Part shown: positions 36,820 through 45,538 of the stretch, piece by piece
Layout of the letters: each line of letters starts with the position of its first letter
Numbering within the stretch: the stretch's first letter is position 1
Assembly: GCF_009830285.1 (NCBI RefSeq)
Contig: NZ_WUQX01000003.1
Location: forward strand, 1-64,000
From: Sporofaciens musculi
GTDB taxonomy: Bacteria > Bacillota > Clostridia > Lachnospirales > Lachnospiraceae
Direction of reading: 5' to 3'
Length of the DNA: 64,000 nt
Notes under the pieces: model-generated
Told to the model about the DNA's origin: nothing
The model's database searches: none
What the model saw: only the letters and a program-made list of their open reading frames with translations
Position numbers and translations under genes: made by a program

Positions 36820-37041
36820 TTGACTGATTTACAAAAAAACGGTGTCAAAATTGGTGTAAATGGTGTCAGAAATTTAGCGGAAGAACTGCAAAAGAAGAGT
36901 CTGAAGATTAAAGAAAGGGTACTGGGAGAGGCCCATCCAAATGCACAAATTATTTTGGAAAATATGAAAATAGCGTTTTATAAGTGGAATCCAGAGGGAA
37001 ATTTTGAGCAGTGGTTAGAAGAAAATAAGAAAGAACAGTAG
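36820..37041 (+). pseudogene. C-terminal remnant of a tetratricopeptide (TPR) protein
   Basis: SLKIKERVLGEAHPNAQIIL is the TPR_10-type repeat signature, and the ending is KWNPEGNFEQWLEENKKEQ. The upstream sequence holds no start site or further repeats except a few out-of-frame codons, so this is the tail of a larger, lost gene. Such proteins are common in clostridial accessory regions. Confidence 0.45.
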
Positions 37042-37109
37042 AGAATGACAGAAAATTACATAGACGGAATGAAAGGCATATGCAGCGGAGCACATGCCTT
37101 TTCTTTTGG

Positions 37110-37673
37110 CTAAATATTCAGCAAACCGGCAATATCAGAGAAATTGATGTACAAATCATCATAGATATTAACCTTAATTGTAGAATCAAAGGAATATTGA
37201 ACATTGAGCATATTTCCCTCAAAATAGTTAACTGTCACAGTCTTACGGCGTGGATCTACAATCCAATATTCACGGACTCCAGCATTTTTGTAGTAATAGA
37301 GTTTGCGGATATAATCATCTGACGGATTCCCTGGGGAAACAATCTCAATGATGAAGTCTGGGGCACCATTGCAGCGCTTACCATCTAGCTTGTCCTTATC
37401 ACACACAATCATGATGTCAGGCTGGACAATGGTAAGCAGCTCCGTAGAAAGCTTCACATCGAATGGAGCCGGGAATACTTGGCATCCTCCGCCCTTCTTC
37501 CGTATATGATTGCGGATAGAGACAAGCAGTTCTGTGAGAATAGTCTGGTGATCTTGTGATGGACTGGCCATGTAATAAATCTGTCCGTCAAAGACTTCTG
37601 CTCTTGTATCCTCCGGGAGTGCTTCATATTCTTCCAGAGTGGTAATGATAGGTTGTGGTTGTAATGCTGACAT
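37110..37673 (-). CDS. Uma2-family (DUF820) restriction-endonuclease-like protein
   Basis: The product is 187 residues. PITTTLEE-like start then YEALPEDTRAEVFDGQIYYM, TIVQPDIMIVCDKD, GAPDFIIEIVSPGNPSDD and VREYWIVDPRRKTVTV follow the Uma2 family. Its PD-(D/E)xK core has D in QPDIM, E in IIEIVSP and K in the following helix. The natural role is unknown. It is downstream of an XRE gene with a 20-base gap, so both are in one minus-strand operon. Confidence 0.82.
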   Translation of the reverse strand: MSALQPQPIITTLEEYEALPEDTRAEVFDGQIYYMASPSQDHQTILTELLVSIRNHIRKKGGGCQVFPAPFDVKLSTELLTIVQPDIMIVCDKDKLDGKRCNGAPDFIIEIVSPGNPSDDYIRKLYYYKNAGVREYWIVDPRRKTVTVNYFEGNMLNVQYSFDSTIKVNIYDDLYINFSDIAGLLNI

Positions 37674-37693
37674 GGCAACACTTCCTTTCCGAA

Positions 37694-38113
37694 TTACTTT
37701 TTGCTTAATTCATCAGCGAGTACTCCACCGATATGCATAGCTTCAATCTTAGAGCTTGGATATACATTGCTTGATTGAAGTGCATGAAGATAATTCAAGG
37801 CGGTATTAATTTCTTCTTTTGGGACGGATTGCCTGTTATCAATTTTTACTGTTACGGTTTTAATAAAATCATATTCTGTCATTTGAAATATTTCTCCCCT
37901 TTCTGAACTAGTGTTAGGTACATGCTCCATGATATCACCAGGTTGGCAATTAAAAGCTGTACATATACGGTCTAAGACTTTAGGGGAAATGCCTTCCCCT
38001 TTACCCATTGCTGCTATTGTTGTAGGGGATGCTTTGATTAATATACGGAAATTTTCTTTAGTCATTTTTTTATCTATTAGTAATTTCCAGAGTTTGTCAT
38101 AAGAAAAAGCCAT
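37694..38113 (-). CDS. XRE-family HTH regulator
   Basis: The product is 139 residues starting MAFSYDKLWKLLIDKKMTKE, with GAAAGGAAG ten bases upstream. The HTH contains LIKASPTTIAAMGKGEGISP and VLDRICTAFNCQPGDIMEH, typical of Cro/C1 proteins of clostridia. The C-terminal 70 residues have no recognised domain. It precedes Uma2 in the same operon and may regulate it. Confidence 0.75.
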   Translation of the reverse strand: MAFSYDKLWKLLIDKKMTKENFRILIKASPTTIAAMGKGEGISPKVLDRICTAFNCQPGDIMEHVPNTSSERGEIFQMTEYDFIKTVTVKIDNRQSVPKEEINTALNYLHALQSSNVYPSSKIEAMHIGGVLADELSKK

Positions 38114-38299
38114 TTGCTCACTTCCTTTCGGTGATTGTATTATAGCGGATGTTTCTATATAATACAATAATAAATCTACAAAAAAATATAGATAATCTGT
38201 TACTATTCACGGTCAAAATGTTTTTTGTAACACAAATAGACTGGTATTTCGCCGGCCATTTGTTTCAAACAGGCTTAATGCTTTTATGGTTATCCAAAC

Positions 38300-38467
38300 T
38301 TCATTCTTGTGCCGGAACGGGAAAATGGAAAAGACTTACTTGTCTTGACCGTTATATCCGGGCGTACCACACCCTATTATTACAAGGCTGACGGTGTCAT
38401 GGAAGCCTATATCCGTATCGGGAATGAAAGTGTCATTGCGCCCGATTATGTGTATTTCCAGTGCTAA
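38300..38467 (+). pseudogene. AlbA_2/Schlafen-type ATP-binding protein remnant
   Basis: An open stretch encodes FILVPERENGKDLLVLTVIS, then GRTTPYYYKADGVMEAYIRI and GNESVIAPDYV. This is a middle portion of AlbA_2 domain (RecG-like, helix-turn-helix) proteins. There is no start, and it ends soon after at a TAA. It is a relic beside mobile-element genes. Confidence 0.5.
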
Positions 38468-38637
38468 TTTACGCTGTTTTCCGCTATCTCCTTAACCTTT
38501 TTTGTTACTTGTTCCCCGGCTATCTGCTTGAATACCGTTTCCGTTTTTTCAGTGCCTACATAGTGCCTTGCCACGATAATTTTTGTGGGTGGGTGGTGTC
38601 GGGTGGCTCTTTGTTGTGTGCTACTGTCTTTGCCCAT
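38464..38637 (-). CDS. 57-aa conserved small protein of mobile elements
   Basis: The product is 57 residues, ending TVFKQIAGEQV-TKKVKEIAENSVN, with TKIIVARHYVGTEKTETVFK in the middle. AAAGGAG lies eight bases before the ATG. It resembles short proteins found next to recombinases in Tn4451-like and Tn916-like elements. It is too short for certainty. Its stop overlaps the tail of the plus-strand AlbA_2 relic by four bases. Confidence 0.5.
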   Translation of the reverse strand: MGKDSSTQQRATRHHPPTKIIVARHYVGTEKTETVFKQIAGEQVTKKVKEIAENSVN

Positions 38638-38752
38638 AAAATTCTGCTCCTTTACATAAAAATAGAGCGCATAGACTTGTTTTCTATACGCTCTGACGCT
38701 ATGTTACTTATTCAGTTGTGATTGTGGTAATAGTTGACAGTTATTCTAATAT

Positions 38753-39220
38753 TTAACCTAACTCCTTAAATTCTCCCTCCTGAATAGAAATTTCAATATC
38801 AAATTTTGTGTTCTCGCCCGCAACTATCTTAATTCTATTGTTTCCACTTCCTACATTCAAAGTGCTTTGAATAGGCTCTGATATTTCGGTGTCACATTCA
38901 GCAATGATTGAAACATCTCCCTTGGGATTTATCAATACCAGTTTCATCTTTCCGGAGGAAACATTTATTGTGTATGTTATATCTAAAGATTTATCTTCCT
39001 CTGCGTCAAAAACCCATATGGTGTCCATACCCTCCATTTTTTCAACGCTTGCCGTAAAATGTCCGTCCTTTGCTGTTTGTTCGTAATTATTAAGGTTATA
39101 TGAATTTGTGTTACTTGCTATTTTTATATCGTTGTCATATATGGCAACCATAGGATTTGCACAACCTGTCATTAAACAAACAGCAATCATTCCTGCACCA
39201 AGCATTTTTTTTATTTTCAT
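38753..39220 (-). CDS. lipoprotein of unknown function
   Basis: The product is 155 residues with a lipoprotein signal peptide (MKIKKMLGAGMIAVCLMTGC) whose cysteine at residue 20 is the lipidation site in lipobox LMTGC. The mature part is beta-rich (SLDITYTINVSSGKMKLVLI, TLNVGSGNNRIKIVAGENTK) and ends EISIQEGEFKELG, like small Ig-like or bacterial adhesion-type domains. It is anchored on the outer face of the membrane. No partner gene is obvious. Confidence 0.75.
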   Translation of the reverse strand: MKIKKMLGAGMIAVCLMTGCANPMVAIYDNDIKIASNTNSYNLNNYEQTAKDGHFTASVEKMEGMDTIWVFDAEEDKSLDITYTINVSSGKMKLVLINPKGDVSIIAECDTEISEPIQSTLNVGSGNNRIKIVAGENTKFDIEISIQEGEFKELG

Positions 39221-39285
39221 AATGTACCTCCATAAGCTACGATTTATTCAATTAAGATACTACCACAATCACGCCCATATTTCTA

Positions 39286-39738
39286 TCACATTTTCATTAA
39301 ATTTCTTCCTCCCTTACGGTGGTTTCTGTGCTGTTTTCCCTCGGTAACTGTCGGCTGTTTTGCCTGTTCCTTTGCTTTGGCTAACCTTGTCTTTATGGAA
39401 TGGTCACGCTCGGTCAGTTTCCGTCTTTTGGTGGTTGCGGTCAGTTCTGCACACGTTTTTTCTGACAGCCACCGTTCTTTATCCCGATAGAAATCCGTGT
39501 ACTGTTCCCGCACGACTTCAAGCAGGCAGCCCTGCACGGGGATAAACAGCTTGTCCATGTAACTCTGGTCGGTTTGCCTGCGGCGGCAGAAATCTTGATA
39601 GGACAGCTCCACATAATCGCCATCCTTTTTGATATATACCTTTCTTGGTGCATACTTCACCGTATCTTCCTCCAAAGGTTCTGTGACCTCTACGGTTATA
39701 GGAAATACATATTCTGTTAAGCGGAGATTATACTTCTT
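39286..39738 (-). pseudogene. ICE-type sigma-like ORF, chimeric remnant
   Basis: The minus strand reads KKYNLRLTEYVFPITVEVTE, then VKYAPRKVYIKKDGDYVELS, YQDFCRRRQTDQSYMDKLFI and VQGCLLEVVREQYTDFYRDK. This is the N-terminal half of the sigma-70-like ORF found on conjugative elements. After KERW it changes character to LTATTKRRKLTERDHSIKTR, which looks like part of another ICE gene, as after a deletion. The expected ATG is lost through an A-run indel near 39740. The remaining sequence to 40030 holds no gene I can support. Confidence 0.45.
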
Positions 39739-40030
39739 GTTTCATAGTGAGAAGTAGCGTTGCATGGGCAGGGATTTTTTTAACTGGCTCTCTGCCATTC
39801 CCCGATATGCTATGTATGGATAAAATCTGCGTTGTATGAGCAAGGTTACTGCCCGAAAAAAGGACATAAAAAAATCCCTCCAAACTTCAAAAACAGGTTT
39901 GGAGTGTTTGGAGAGTGTCTGTTAAGTCTTTTCGGGCATAACAATACCGCCTACCATAACACCGTTTTTTTATATGGTGGACGTTCGCCTTAAAACCTTA
40001 TGAAATAAAATAGAGCCGATAAACTGGAAG

Positions 40031-40608
40031 TTATAGTAAATAACCTATAGCGATAAAAAGATAGCTATACAAGCATTTCCTGTTTAATCTTAAATACATT
40101 ACACCACTAAGAACAGAAAATATCATAGTAGAAATTCCGTTCCATATTTCAAGTCCTACTCCTCTTGATACGAAATGAAACGCTCCCCATGTCATAGCCA
40201 ATATAATACCGCCAAAAGGAATTGAACTTTCTTTTTTCAACAAGGTTTCAATCGCTTTTTGCCCATATATTATGATTAGAATAACAAGCATTACTTCAAA
40301 TATATAGTATAAATACTGCGCACAAAATTGGAATACGGTTTTACCCTGTGCTTCTCCAATGAACTTTAATGTATGCCAATCAATGAAAGTCATAATTTTA
40401 CAGCCAATGAAGCAAGCAAGTATTACTATCCAATTTTTCAAAGAAATCTTCTCCCTTTTGTTTCCGCTTATCGGAAAATGATAATATGTATATCTACATG
40501 CAGAAATATAACTTCAATTCCAAATATTGACAGAAATTCAAGCATAAATCCTCCAAATGAAAGTAAACTCAGCGATAAATATTTTGTCCATTTTACTTCT
40601 TTAACCAT
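40031..40608 (-). pseudogene. CPBP-like membrane protein, internally deleted copy
   Basis: It starts MVKEVKWTKYLSLSLLSFGG and ends RKCLYSYLFIAIGYLL. It is a close homologue of the intact gene at 15288-15959. About 105 bases are missing between HVDI and YYHFP, which also shifts the frame (stop just after HIIIFR), so the two conserved halves are out of phase. The upstream 40 bases are also similar between the copies, so the duplicated unit included the leader. It is not functional as drawn. Confidence 0.7.
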
Positions 40609-40669
40609 TATCCTCTCCTTATGAAATTCCGATTTTTCACTTTTTGCAACTTCCCGACAAATGGGAATT

Positions 40670-41164
40670 TTATACTGCAAAACAAAAATGTATTATGCAT
40701 CCCGATAACAATGCTACTACTAACCCTAAAACAATTCCAATACAAGTACCTCTCGCATGGAACATATAATCTTTATATTCTTTTTCCATATCTTCTGTGC
40801 CAGATATTCTCAACTTCTTACTATGACAGAAAACCCCCCAATCTAAAACAATCAAATCATAGATATTCACAACAAAAAATATGATAAATACATGAATAAA
40901 GGCTGTATTAAAACTCCTACATCCAGACAAATAGGCAACGAAGCACAAAATAATAACAAAAAATATTAACCCAAATATTTTTTTGACTACATGAGCTTTT
41001 TTTCTTTGCTTAATCATTCCTTTGTATTGTGGTAATTCTTTCACTCTTTGTCTAATCTTAGGCGGATAAGATATAATCATATTGATAGGGTCTTTATATT
41101 GTGCCGGTAGAATTGCTAATGTAAAAAGCAAACAACACACCACACACTGAATAAATAAAATCAT
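40670..41164 (-). CDS. small integral membrane protein
   Basis: The product is 164 residues starting MILFIQCVVCCLLFTLAILP, a first helix. A basic loop (KELPQYKGMIKQRKKAHVVK) and two adjacent helices (KIFGLIFFVIILCFVAYLSG, HVFIIFFVVNIYDLIVLDWG) follow, and the last helix is CIGIVLGLVVALLSGCIIHF. AGGAGGTAAAAGAA precedes the ATG at 41164. No family is recognised. Confidence 0.6.
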   Translation of the reverse strand: MILFIQCVVCCLLFTLAILPAQYKDPINMIISYPPKIRQRVKELPQYKGMIKQRKKAHVVKKIFGLIFFVIILCFVAYLSGCRSFNTAFIHVFIIFFVVNIYDLIVLDWGVFCHSKKLRISGTEDMEKEYKDYMFHARGTCIGIVLGLVVALLSGCIIHFCFAV

Positions 41165-41259
41165 TTCTTTTACCTCCTGCATTCTCTTTATGGATGTTTG
41201 TCCCTCCCATATTCAAAAACTTTATCAATAGATACGTCAAAGGATTCTGTAATCTTGTC

Positions 41260-42000
41260 TTATTTCCGCAGGCAGGACAATGTATCCATTGATTTTATAT
41301 GGCTTTTCCTCATTTTACCAACATTGTAATTCATAATTTTTCTTCCGAAATGAACATACATAAAGTCTTTCATTTTACACCAATGCTGTGTATAATGCTC
41401 AAAAAACTTATCGGGATTTGGGAAAACGCCCAAATCGGACACAATAGCAGCACTCTGAATATAAGTGTTGTTTTCATTCCAATCAACGGAAATCTTTTGA
41501 AAGTCTTTTGTCGCAATGGCAAATTTCATAAATTCGCCTTGAACATGAGAGTATTTTGCTTTAACGGCTTCAAGATATTGATTGTCTGTAATAACTCCTT
41601 CTAAAGCAAGCCATTGACCTTTATAATAAACTTCTGCCCAAGTATGTACAATTTTATCTGGTGCAAGTGCCGCAATGATACCTGTGGTTGCTCCATGCTG
41701 AAAATCTTTTGATACTTCAAAGCCATGAATACGGCACGGAATATTTACACCTCTTAGCAATGCCATTAACAGTGTTGCTTTTGTATTGCACTGTCCGTAT
41801 TCGTCCATTAATACCTGTTCTGCAGTTAATGTATCGTTACGGTTATAGCCCAAAGGTATTTCATTTTGCACAAATCCATAAATAGCTTTAATTTTTTCAT
41901 ATTCACTCAACTCTCCCCATCGCTTTTCGTTGATGAGTTTCTGTATGCCAACAGACTGATAATTCAGCATTTTGGTTTCTTCAAGAAATTGCATATCCAT
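41260..42000 (-). CDS. transglutaminase-like domain protein
   Basis: The product is 246 residues. NEIPLGYNRNDTLTAEQVLM, DEYGQCNTKATLLMALLRGV and KIVHTWAEVYYKGQWLALEG contain the Cys-His pair of the transglutaminase-like superfamily (C in GQCNTKA, H in VHTWAEVY). The third residue of the triad is Asp in most members and cannot be confirmed. AGGAGGTTTAATT precedes the ATG. It shares the strand with the adjoining AraC gene, which may regulate it. Confidence 0.78.
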   Translation of the reverse strand: MDMQFLEETKMLNYQSVGIQKLINEKRWGELSEYEKIKAIYGFVQNEIPLGYNRNDTLTAEQVLMDEYGQCNTKATLLMALLRGVNIPCRIHGFEVSKDFQHGATTGIIAALAPDKIVHTWAEVYYKGQWLALEGVITDNQYLEAVKAKYSHVQGEFMKFAIATKDFQKISVDWNENNTYIQSAAIVSDLGVFPNPDKFFEHYTQHWCKMKDFMYVHFGRKIMNYNVGKMRKSHIKSMDTLSCLRK

Positions 42001-42029
42001 AATTAAACCTCCTGTTTGGTTTAATTATA

Positions 42030-42791
42030 TCAGTTCACTTCTTCTGTAACTTTCAAAAAAACGCTATTCTTCACAGAAATACTCGCAGACATTCCCATCA
42101 TCTTTTTTGTAACCGTTGCAAAATGTGATGGTGTATCAAAACCAGCTATCATTGCCGATTCCGTAATACTTTTACCATTCAATAATGCTAAAAAGGCTCT
42201 TTGCATTTGATGAAACTGAATATAGCTTTTTAAGGGCATTCCGACCTGTTCCTTAAATAAGTGCGACAGTCGGCTTGGTGACAACGCCACTTTATCAGCA
42301 AAAGAAGCAATCGAATGTGTATCGCAATTGCACCGTTCTATTTCGTATAACAAATCCTTAACCCTATCATCATATATTTTAGCTTGCTCCTTTACCCCTA
42401 AGAACTTATATAGTTGTATCATAAACTCTCTATATTCTCTCAGTCCATCGCTATCAATAAGGCAAAATAATAAATTTTGGATGTATTCAATATCTTGATT
42501 ATCAAAAATATAATACTTCATTCCTCCCATTCGTTCCTCCAATTGAATGGCTAAACTTGAAGTCGGCTCAATTATCATAGTAAAATATATGTTGTTGCCT
42601 GTTGAAAAACTATGTAATATGTCGCGGTTTATAACAATACATCTACATGAAATTTTATTATCTTCTACACCTATCTCCAAATTTTTTTCTATGCTTAAAA
42701 ATAACTGCATTGTCCAATGCTTATGTGGGACAGATTCAATTTGGTCTGTTATGATTGAGATTTTATCTCTGTCCCAATATATTTTATTCAT
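42030..42791 (-). CDS. AraC-family transcriptional regulator
   Basis: The product is 253 residues. The first about 150 residues form the cupin-like sensor part with SVPHKHWTMQLFLSIEKNLE. The C-terminal AraC HTH pair is SIASFADKVALSPSRLSHLF, KEQVGMPLKSYIQFHQMQRA and SITESAMIAGFDTPSHFATV. GGGAGGTAACATCT precedes the ATG. The transglutaminase gene lies 29 bases further on in the same direction and is the likely target. Confidence 0.82.
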   Translation of the reverse strand: MNKIYWDRDKISIITDQIESVPHKHWTMQLFLSIEKNLEIGVEDNKISCRCIVINRDILHSFSTGNNIYFTMIIEPTSSLAIQLEERMGGMKYYIFDNQDIEYIQNLLFCLIDSDGLREYREFMIQLYKFLGVKEQAKIYDDRVKDLLYEIERCNCDTHSIASFADKVALSPSRLSHLFKEQVGMPLKSYIQFHQMQRAFLALLNGKSITESAMIAGFDTPSHFATVTKKMMGMSASISVKNSVFLKVTEEVN

Positions 42792-42912
42792 AGATGTTAC
42801 CTCCCTCTATGCTTAGCTTTTTCTTTTCTTGTCGCATAACGTATTGTCGTTCTTTTTCGGCTTCTTTTTGTTCTCTGCTTTGAACTTTCCTTTCTATGTT
42901 TGCCTTATTCAT
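42784..42912 (-). CDS. 42-aa basic/charged small protein
   Basis: The ATG at 42910-42912 opens a frame with REQKEAEKERQYVMRQEKKK that ends by overlapping the AraC start by eight bases. Strong charge and helix propensity suggest a coiled coil. The AraC ribosome binding site is inside it. No start signal and no family are recognised, so confidence is low. It may couple translation into the AraC gene. Confidence 0.3.
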   Translation of the reverse strand: MNKANIERKVQSREQKEAEKERQYVMRQEKKKLSIEGGNIYE

Positions 42913-42932
42913 GCTGAAACTTTAATACTCAC

Positions 42933-43106
42933 TTAGGATTTCTTCTTTCTTCTATCAATAGGCTTCTCGGCAGTTATCGGTATAAGCCAAACACGGTTGA
43001 TGTTTATTGCTCCCTCAATACGATTTTCTTTGCATAACCGCTGCACCCACCTAAGCGATACGTTCCATTTTTCTGCGGCTTCCTGTGCTGTCATATATTC
43101 AAACAT
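42933..43106 (-). CDS. excisionase-like HTH protein
   Basis: The product is 57 residues starting MFEYMTAQEAAEKWNVSLRW, with AGGAGG upstream. VQRLCKENRIEGAININRVW is the recognition-wing region of the excisionase/MerR-like HTH family (as in Tn916 Xis-like and the first HTH of the regulator at 23470). It is the first gene of this minus-strand group and belongs to mobile-element cargo. It binds DNA as a small accessory factor. Confidence 0.65.
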   Translation of the reverse strand: MFEYMTAQEAAEKWNVSLRWVQRLCKENRIEGAININRVWLIPITAEKPIDRRKKKS

Positions 43107-43201
43107 TTTTGACCTCCTATTGCGTACTGTATATAGTATAGCCGCTTGAACGAACTGTATCAAGTAGATAAATATGAACATTCATTATAACTATCCGAAA
43201 A

Positions 43202-43231
43202 GAAAAACGACAGAGCTTTTACCCTCTGTCG
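43202..43231 (-). terminator. minus-strand terminator
   Basis: CGACAGAG and CTCTGTCG (43208-43215, 43224-43231) form a perfect eight-base stem with an eight-base loop, followed on the minus strand by five Ts. It lies after a minus-strand open stretch (43246-43350; FRKVWISGKMNNIRACAREI) that is probably the tail of a lost gene. The rest of 43110-43530 holds no gene but includes the promoter region of the next operon. Confidence 0.6.
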
Positions 43232-43530
43232 CCATGTTGCCTTGCCTATGTGTATATAATTTCTTCGTTCACAATCTCCCTTGCACACGCCCTTATGTTA
43301 TTCATTTTCCCTGAAATCCAAACTTTTCTGAAAATGGCTAGAGCAGAAGCCTGCTGCCTGATTTATGCAGAATGGTGTCAAACGTGATGTAAAATACTAG
43401 AATGTGATATATGAAAGTCTTGTAAATACTGGAAATATTGGCTATCTGAGAAAAATATATATTGTTCCATGAGAATAATGTATAATATATTTTAACAGAG
43501 TTATTATGCGAATAAAGGGAGGCGTTTGAT

Positions 43531-44217
43531 TTGCTGAAACTGTTACTTCTTGAAGACGATATCAGTCTGATTGACGGTCTGACATATTCTCTGAAGAAAA
43601 GCGGATTCGATGTAGATGTTGCCAGAACGATAAAGGAGGCAGAAAAACGAATTGCGAAGAGCAGCGATTTTGATATCCTTCTTTTTGATGTGACACTGCC
43701 GGATGGGAATGGATTTACCTTGTGTGAGAAACTCAGGGAATCTGGAAATCAGGTTCCTATCATTTTCCTGACGGCATCCGATGAGGAAACAAGCGTAATC
43801 CGCGGTCTTGACTGCGGAGGTGATGATTATATTACAAAACCGTTCAGGCTTGGAGAATTGTGTTCCCGTATCCGCGCACTACTGCGGCGCAGTAATAGGA
43901 AGAATGAGGAAGGAAATATCCTGCGTTCGGGTGAGCTGATAGTAAACCTTGCAGAAGGGAAAGTATTCTTAGGAGATAAATTGGCAGAGTTTACAGGGGC
44001 AGAATACAGGCTTCTCTGTCTGCTGCTGCAAAACAGCGGGCGTGTTCTTACCCGTGGGATGATTCTGGACAAACTGTGGGACGGCGCAGGGAACTTTGTG
44101 GATGATAACACACTGTCCGTATATATACGCCGCCTGCGTGAAAAACTGGAGAAGAACCCGTCTCGGCCGGAACATCTGAAAACAGTCCGGGGATTTGGAT
44201 ACCAGTGGGAGGAGTGA
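43531..44217 (+). CDS. OmpR-family response regulator
   Basis: The product is 228 residues starting at TTG after GGGAGGCG. The receiver LKLLLLEDDISLIDGLTYSL has the phosphosite DILLFDVTLPDGNG, T in FLTASDEE and K in DDYITKPFRL. The winged-helix domain ends NTLSVYIRRLREKLEKN and TVRGFGYQWEE. It is of BceR/VraR-like type. It overlaps or abuts the kinase gene. The deletion scar at 18807 keeps the first half of a close relative. Confidence 0.88.
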   Translation: MLKLLLLEDDISLIDGLTYSLKKSGFDVDVARTIKEAEKRIAKSSDFDILLFDVTLPDGNGFTLCEKLRESGNQVPIIFLTASDEETSVIRGLDCGGDDYITKPFRLGELCSRIRALLRRSNRKNEEGNILRSGELIVNLAEGKVFLGDKLAEFTGAEYRLLCLLLQNSGRVLTRGMILDKLWDGAGNFVDDNTLSVYIRRLREKLEKNPSRPEHLKTVRGFGYQWEE

Positions 44218-44222
44218 GAGGT

Positions 44223-45452
44223 TTGAAATTTCTATATGAAAAGCAGACACGAAGGTTTTATCTGTTTCTTGTAGTGATTTGTTTGCTGCAGATCTGCGTT
44301 TTGGGAATCTGCGGCATTTTTCAGGCACAGGATATCAGAAGAATTCTTATAAAACGCGAGCTTGCGGCAGCTTCTTATCTGTTGGAACAGGAAGTTTCAC
44401 CTGCGCTGGTGGCTTCTGCATGGAATCATGTGGAGGTAACGGAAGACGGGAAGCAATTGCTGGAAACCATCGGACATACGGAACATACGCAGAGTTATCT
44501 GCTGCTGCTTGTAGAACAAACGTCCGTTTGGCAGATTGCAGCGCTGCTTTCAGCAGGTCTGGTGTTTGCGATTATGGTGTTGGGCGGTACGGGATTGTTT
44601 TTGCGAAGAAGAGAGCAGATGTATGAGAGTATTGAAACGGTGATTGCAGAGTATGACCAGAACCGGTTTGAAAACCATCTGCCCGCAGGAGAAACAGGGG
44701 CAATTTTCCAGTTGTTTGGCAGTATTGAACAGCTTGCTATGTCGCTGCAGGCAAAGAGTGAGATGGAACATAAAGCAAAGATGTTTTTAAGAGATATGAT
44801 ATCGAATATTTCACATCAGCTGAAAACGCCTCTTGCAGCTCTAAATATGTATATGGAGATCATAAAGGATGAGCCGGAGAATGAAGAAACGGTGAAGATT
44901 TTTTCTCAGAAATCCATGAAATCTCTGGAACGGATGGAGCGGTTAATACAGTCTCTTTTAAAAATGGCGCGTCTGGATACTGGGAATATAGTTTTTGAAA
45001 AACGGGAGTGTTTTGCTGCAGAAGTCGCAGGGCAGGCAGTGAACGATCTGCTGGAACGCGCGAAGCAGGAGGGAAAAGAGATTTTGATAGACGGCAGGCC
45101 AGAGGAGAGACTGCTCTGCGATCAGGAGTGGACGAAAGAGGCGGTTGGGAATCTTATAAAAAATGCGCTTGATCATACGGAAACGGGAGATGTTATCCGT
45201 GTATCGTGGAAAAGAACCCCTGCAGTTTTTCGCATGACAGTAGAAGATAACGGGTCAGGCATTGCGCAGGAAGACATCCATCATATTTTTAAACAGTTTT
45301 ATCGGAGCCGGTCTTCCAGTGACCGGCATGGGACAGGGCTTGGGCTTTCCCTGGCGAAATCAATTGTGGAAGGTCAGGGGGGAAATCTGTCTGTGGAGAG
45401 CAGGCCGGGAGAGGGGAGCGTCTTCTGGCTGACCTTTCTTACGAATCTGTAA
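44223..45452 (+). CDS. sensor histidine kinase
   Basis: The product is 409 residues from a TTG with GGAGG in the preceding gene's tail. Helix 1 is FYLFLVVICLLQICVLGICG and helix 2 is QIAALLSAGLVFAIMVLGGT. H-box SNISHQLKTPLAALNMYMEI, N-box GNLIKNALDHTE, G1 VEDNGSGI and G2 GLGLSLAKSI are all present. It pairs with the regulator just upstream and is followed by a MacB-type ABC transporter, the arrangement of VraS/BceS-like envelope-stress systems. Confidence 0.88.
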   Translation: MKFLYEKQTRRFYLFLVVICLLQICVLGICGIFQAQDIRRILIKRELAAASYLLEQEVSPALVASAWNHVEVTEDGKQLLETIGHTEHTQSYLLLLVEQTSVWQIAALLSAGLVFAIMVLGGTGLFLRRREQMYESIETVIAEYDQNRFENHLPAGETGAIFQLFGSIEQLAMSLQAKSEMEHKAKMFLRDMISNISHQLKTPLAALNMYMEIIKDEPENEETVKIFSQKSMKSLERMERLIQSLLKMARLDTGNIVFEKRECFAAEVAGQAVNDLLERAKQEGKEILIDGRPEERLLCDQEWTKEAVGNLIKNALDHTETGDVIRVSWKRTPAVFRMTVEDNGSGIAQEDIHHIFKQFYRSRSSSDRHGTGLGLSLAKSIVEGQGGNLSVESRPGEGSVFWLTFLTNL

Positions 45453-45484
45453 GCTTCCATTCACCGGAATGTAAGGTTAAAATG

Positions 45485-45517
45485 CTATTCTTTTTTTGTC
45501 CATCCAAAAAAGAATAG
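45485..45517 (+). terminator. hairpin between kinase and ABC genes
   Basis: CTATTCTTTTTT at 45485-45496 and AAAAAAGAATAG at 45506-45517 are complementary. No T run follows the stem, so it may be an mRNA processing or attenuation structure rather than a full terminator. Confidence 0.4.
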
Positions 45518-45538
45518 TTGAGAAAGGCAGGGGATTGT

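Noticed and set aside
37080..37322. A plus-strand gene over the Uma2 gene
   Set aside because: It is the antisense shadow of the clear minus-strand Uma2 frame and has no ribosome binding site.
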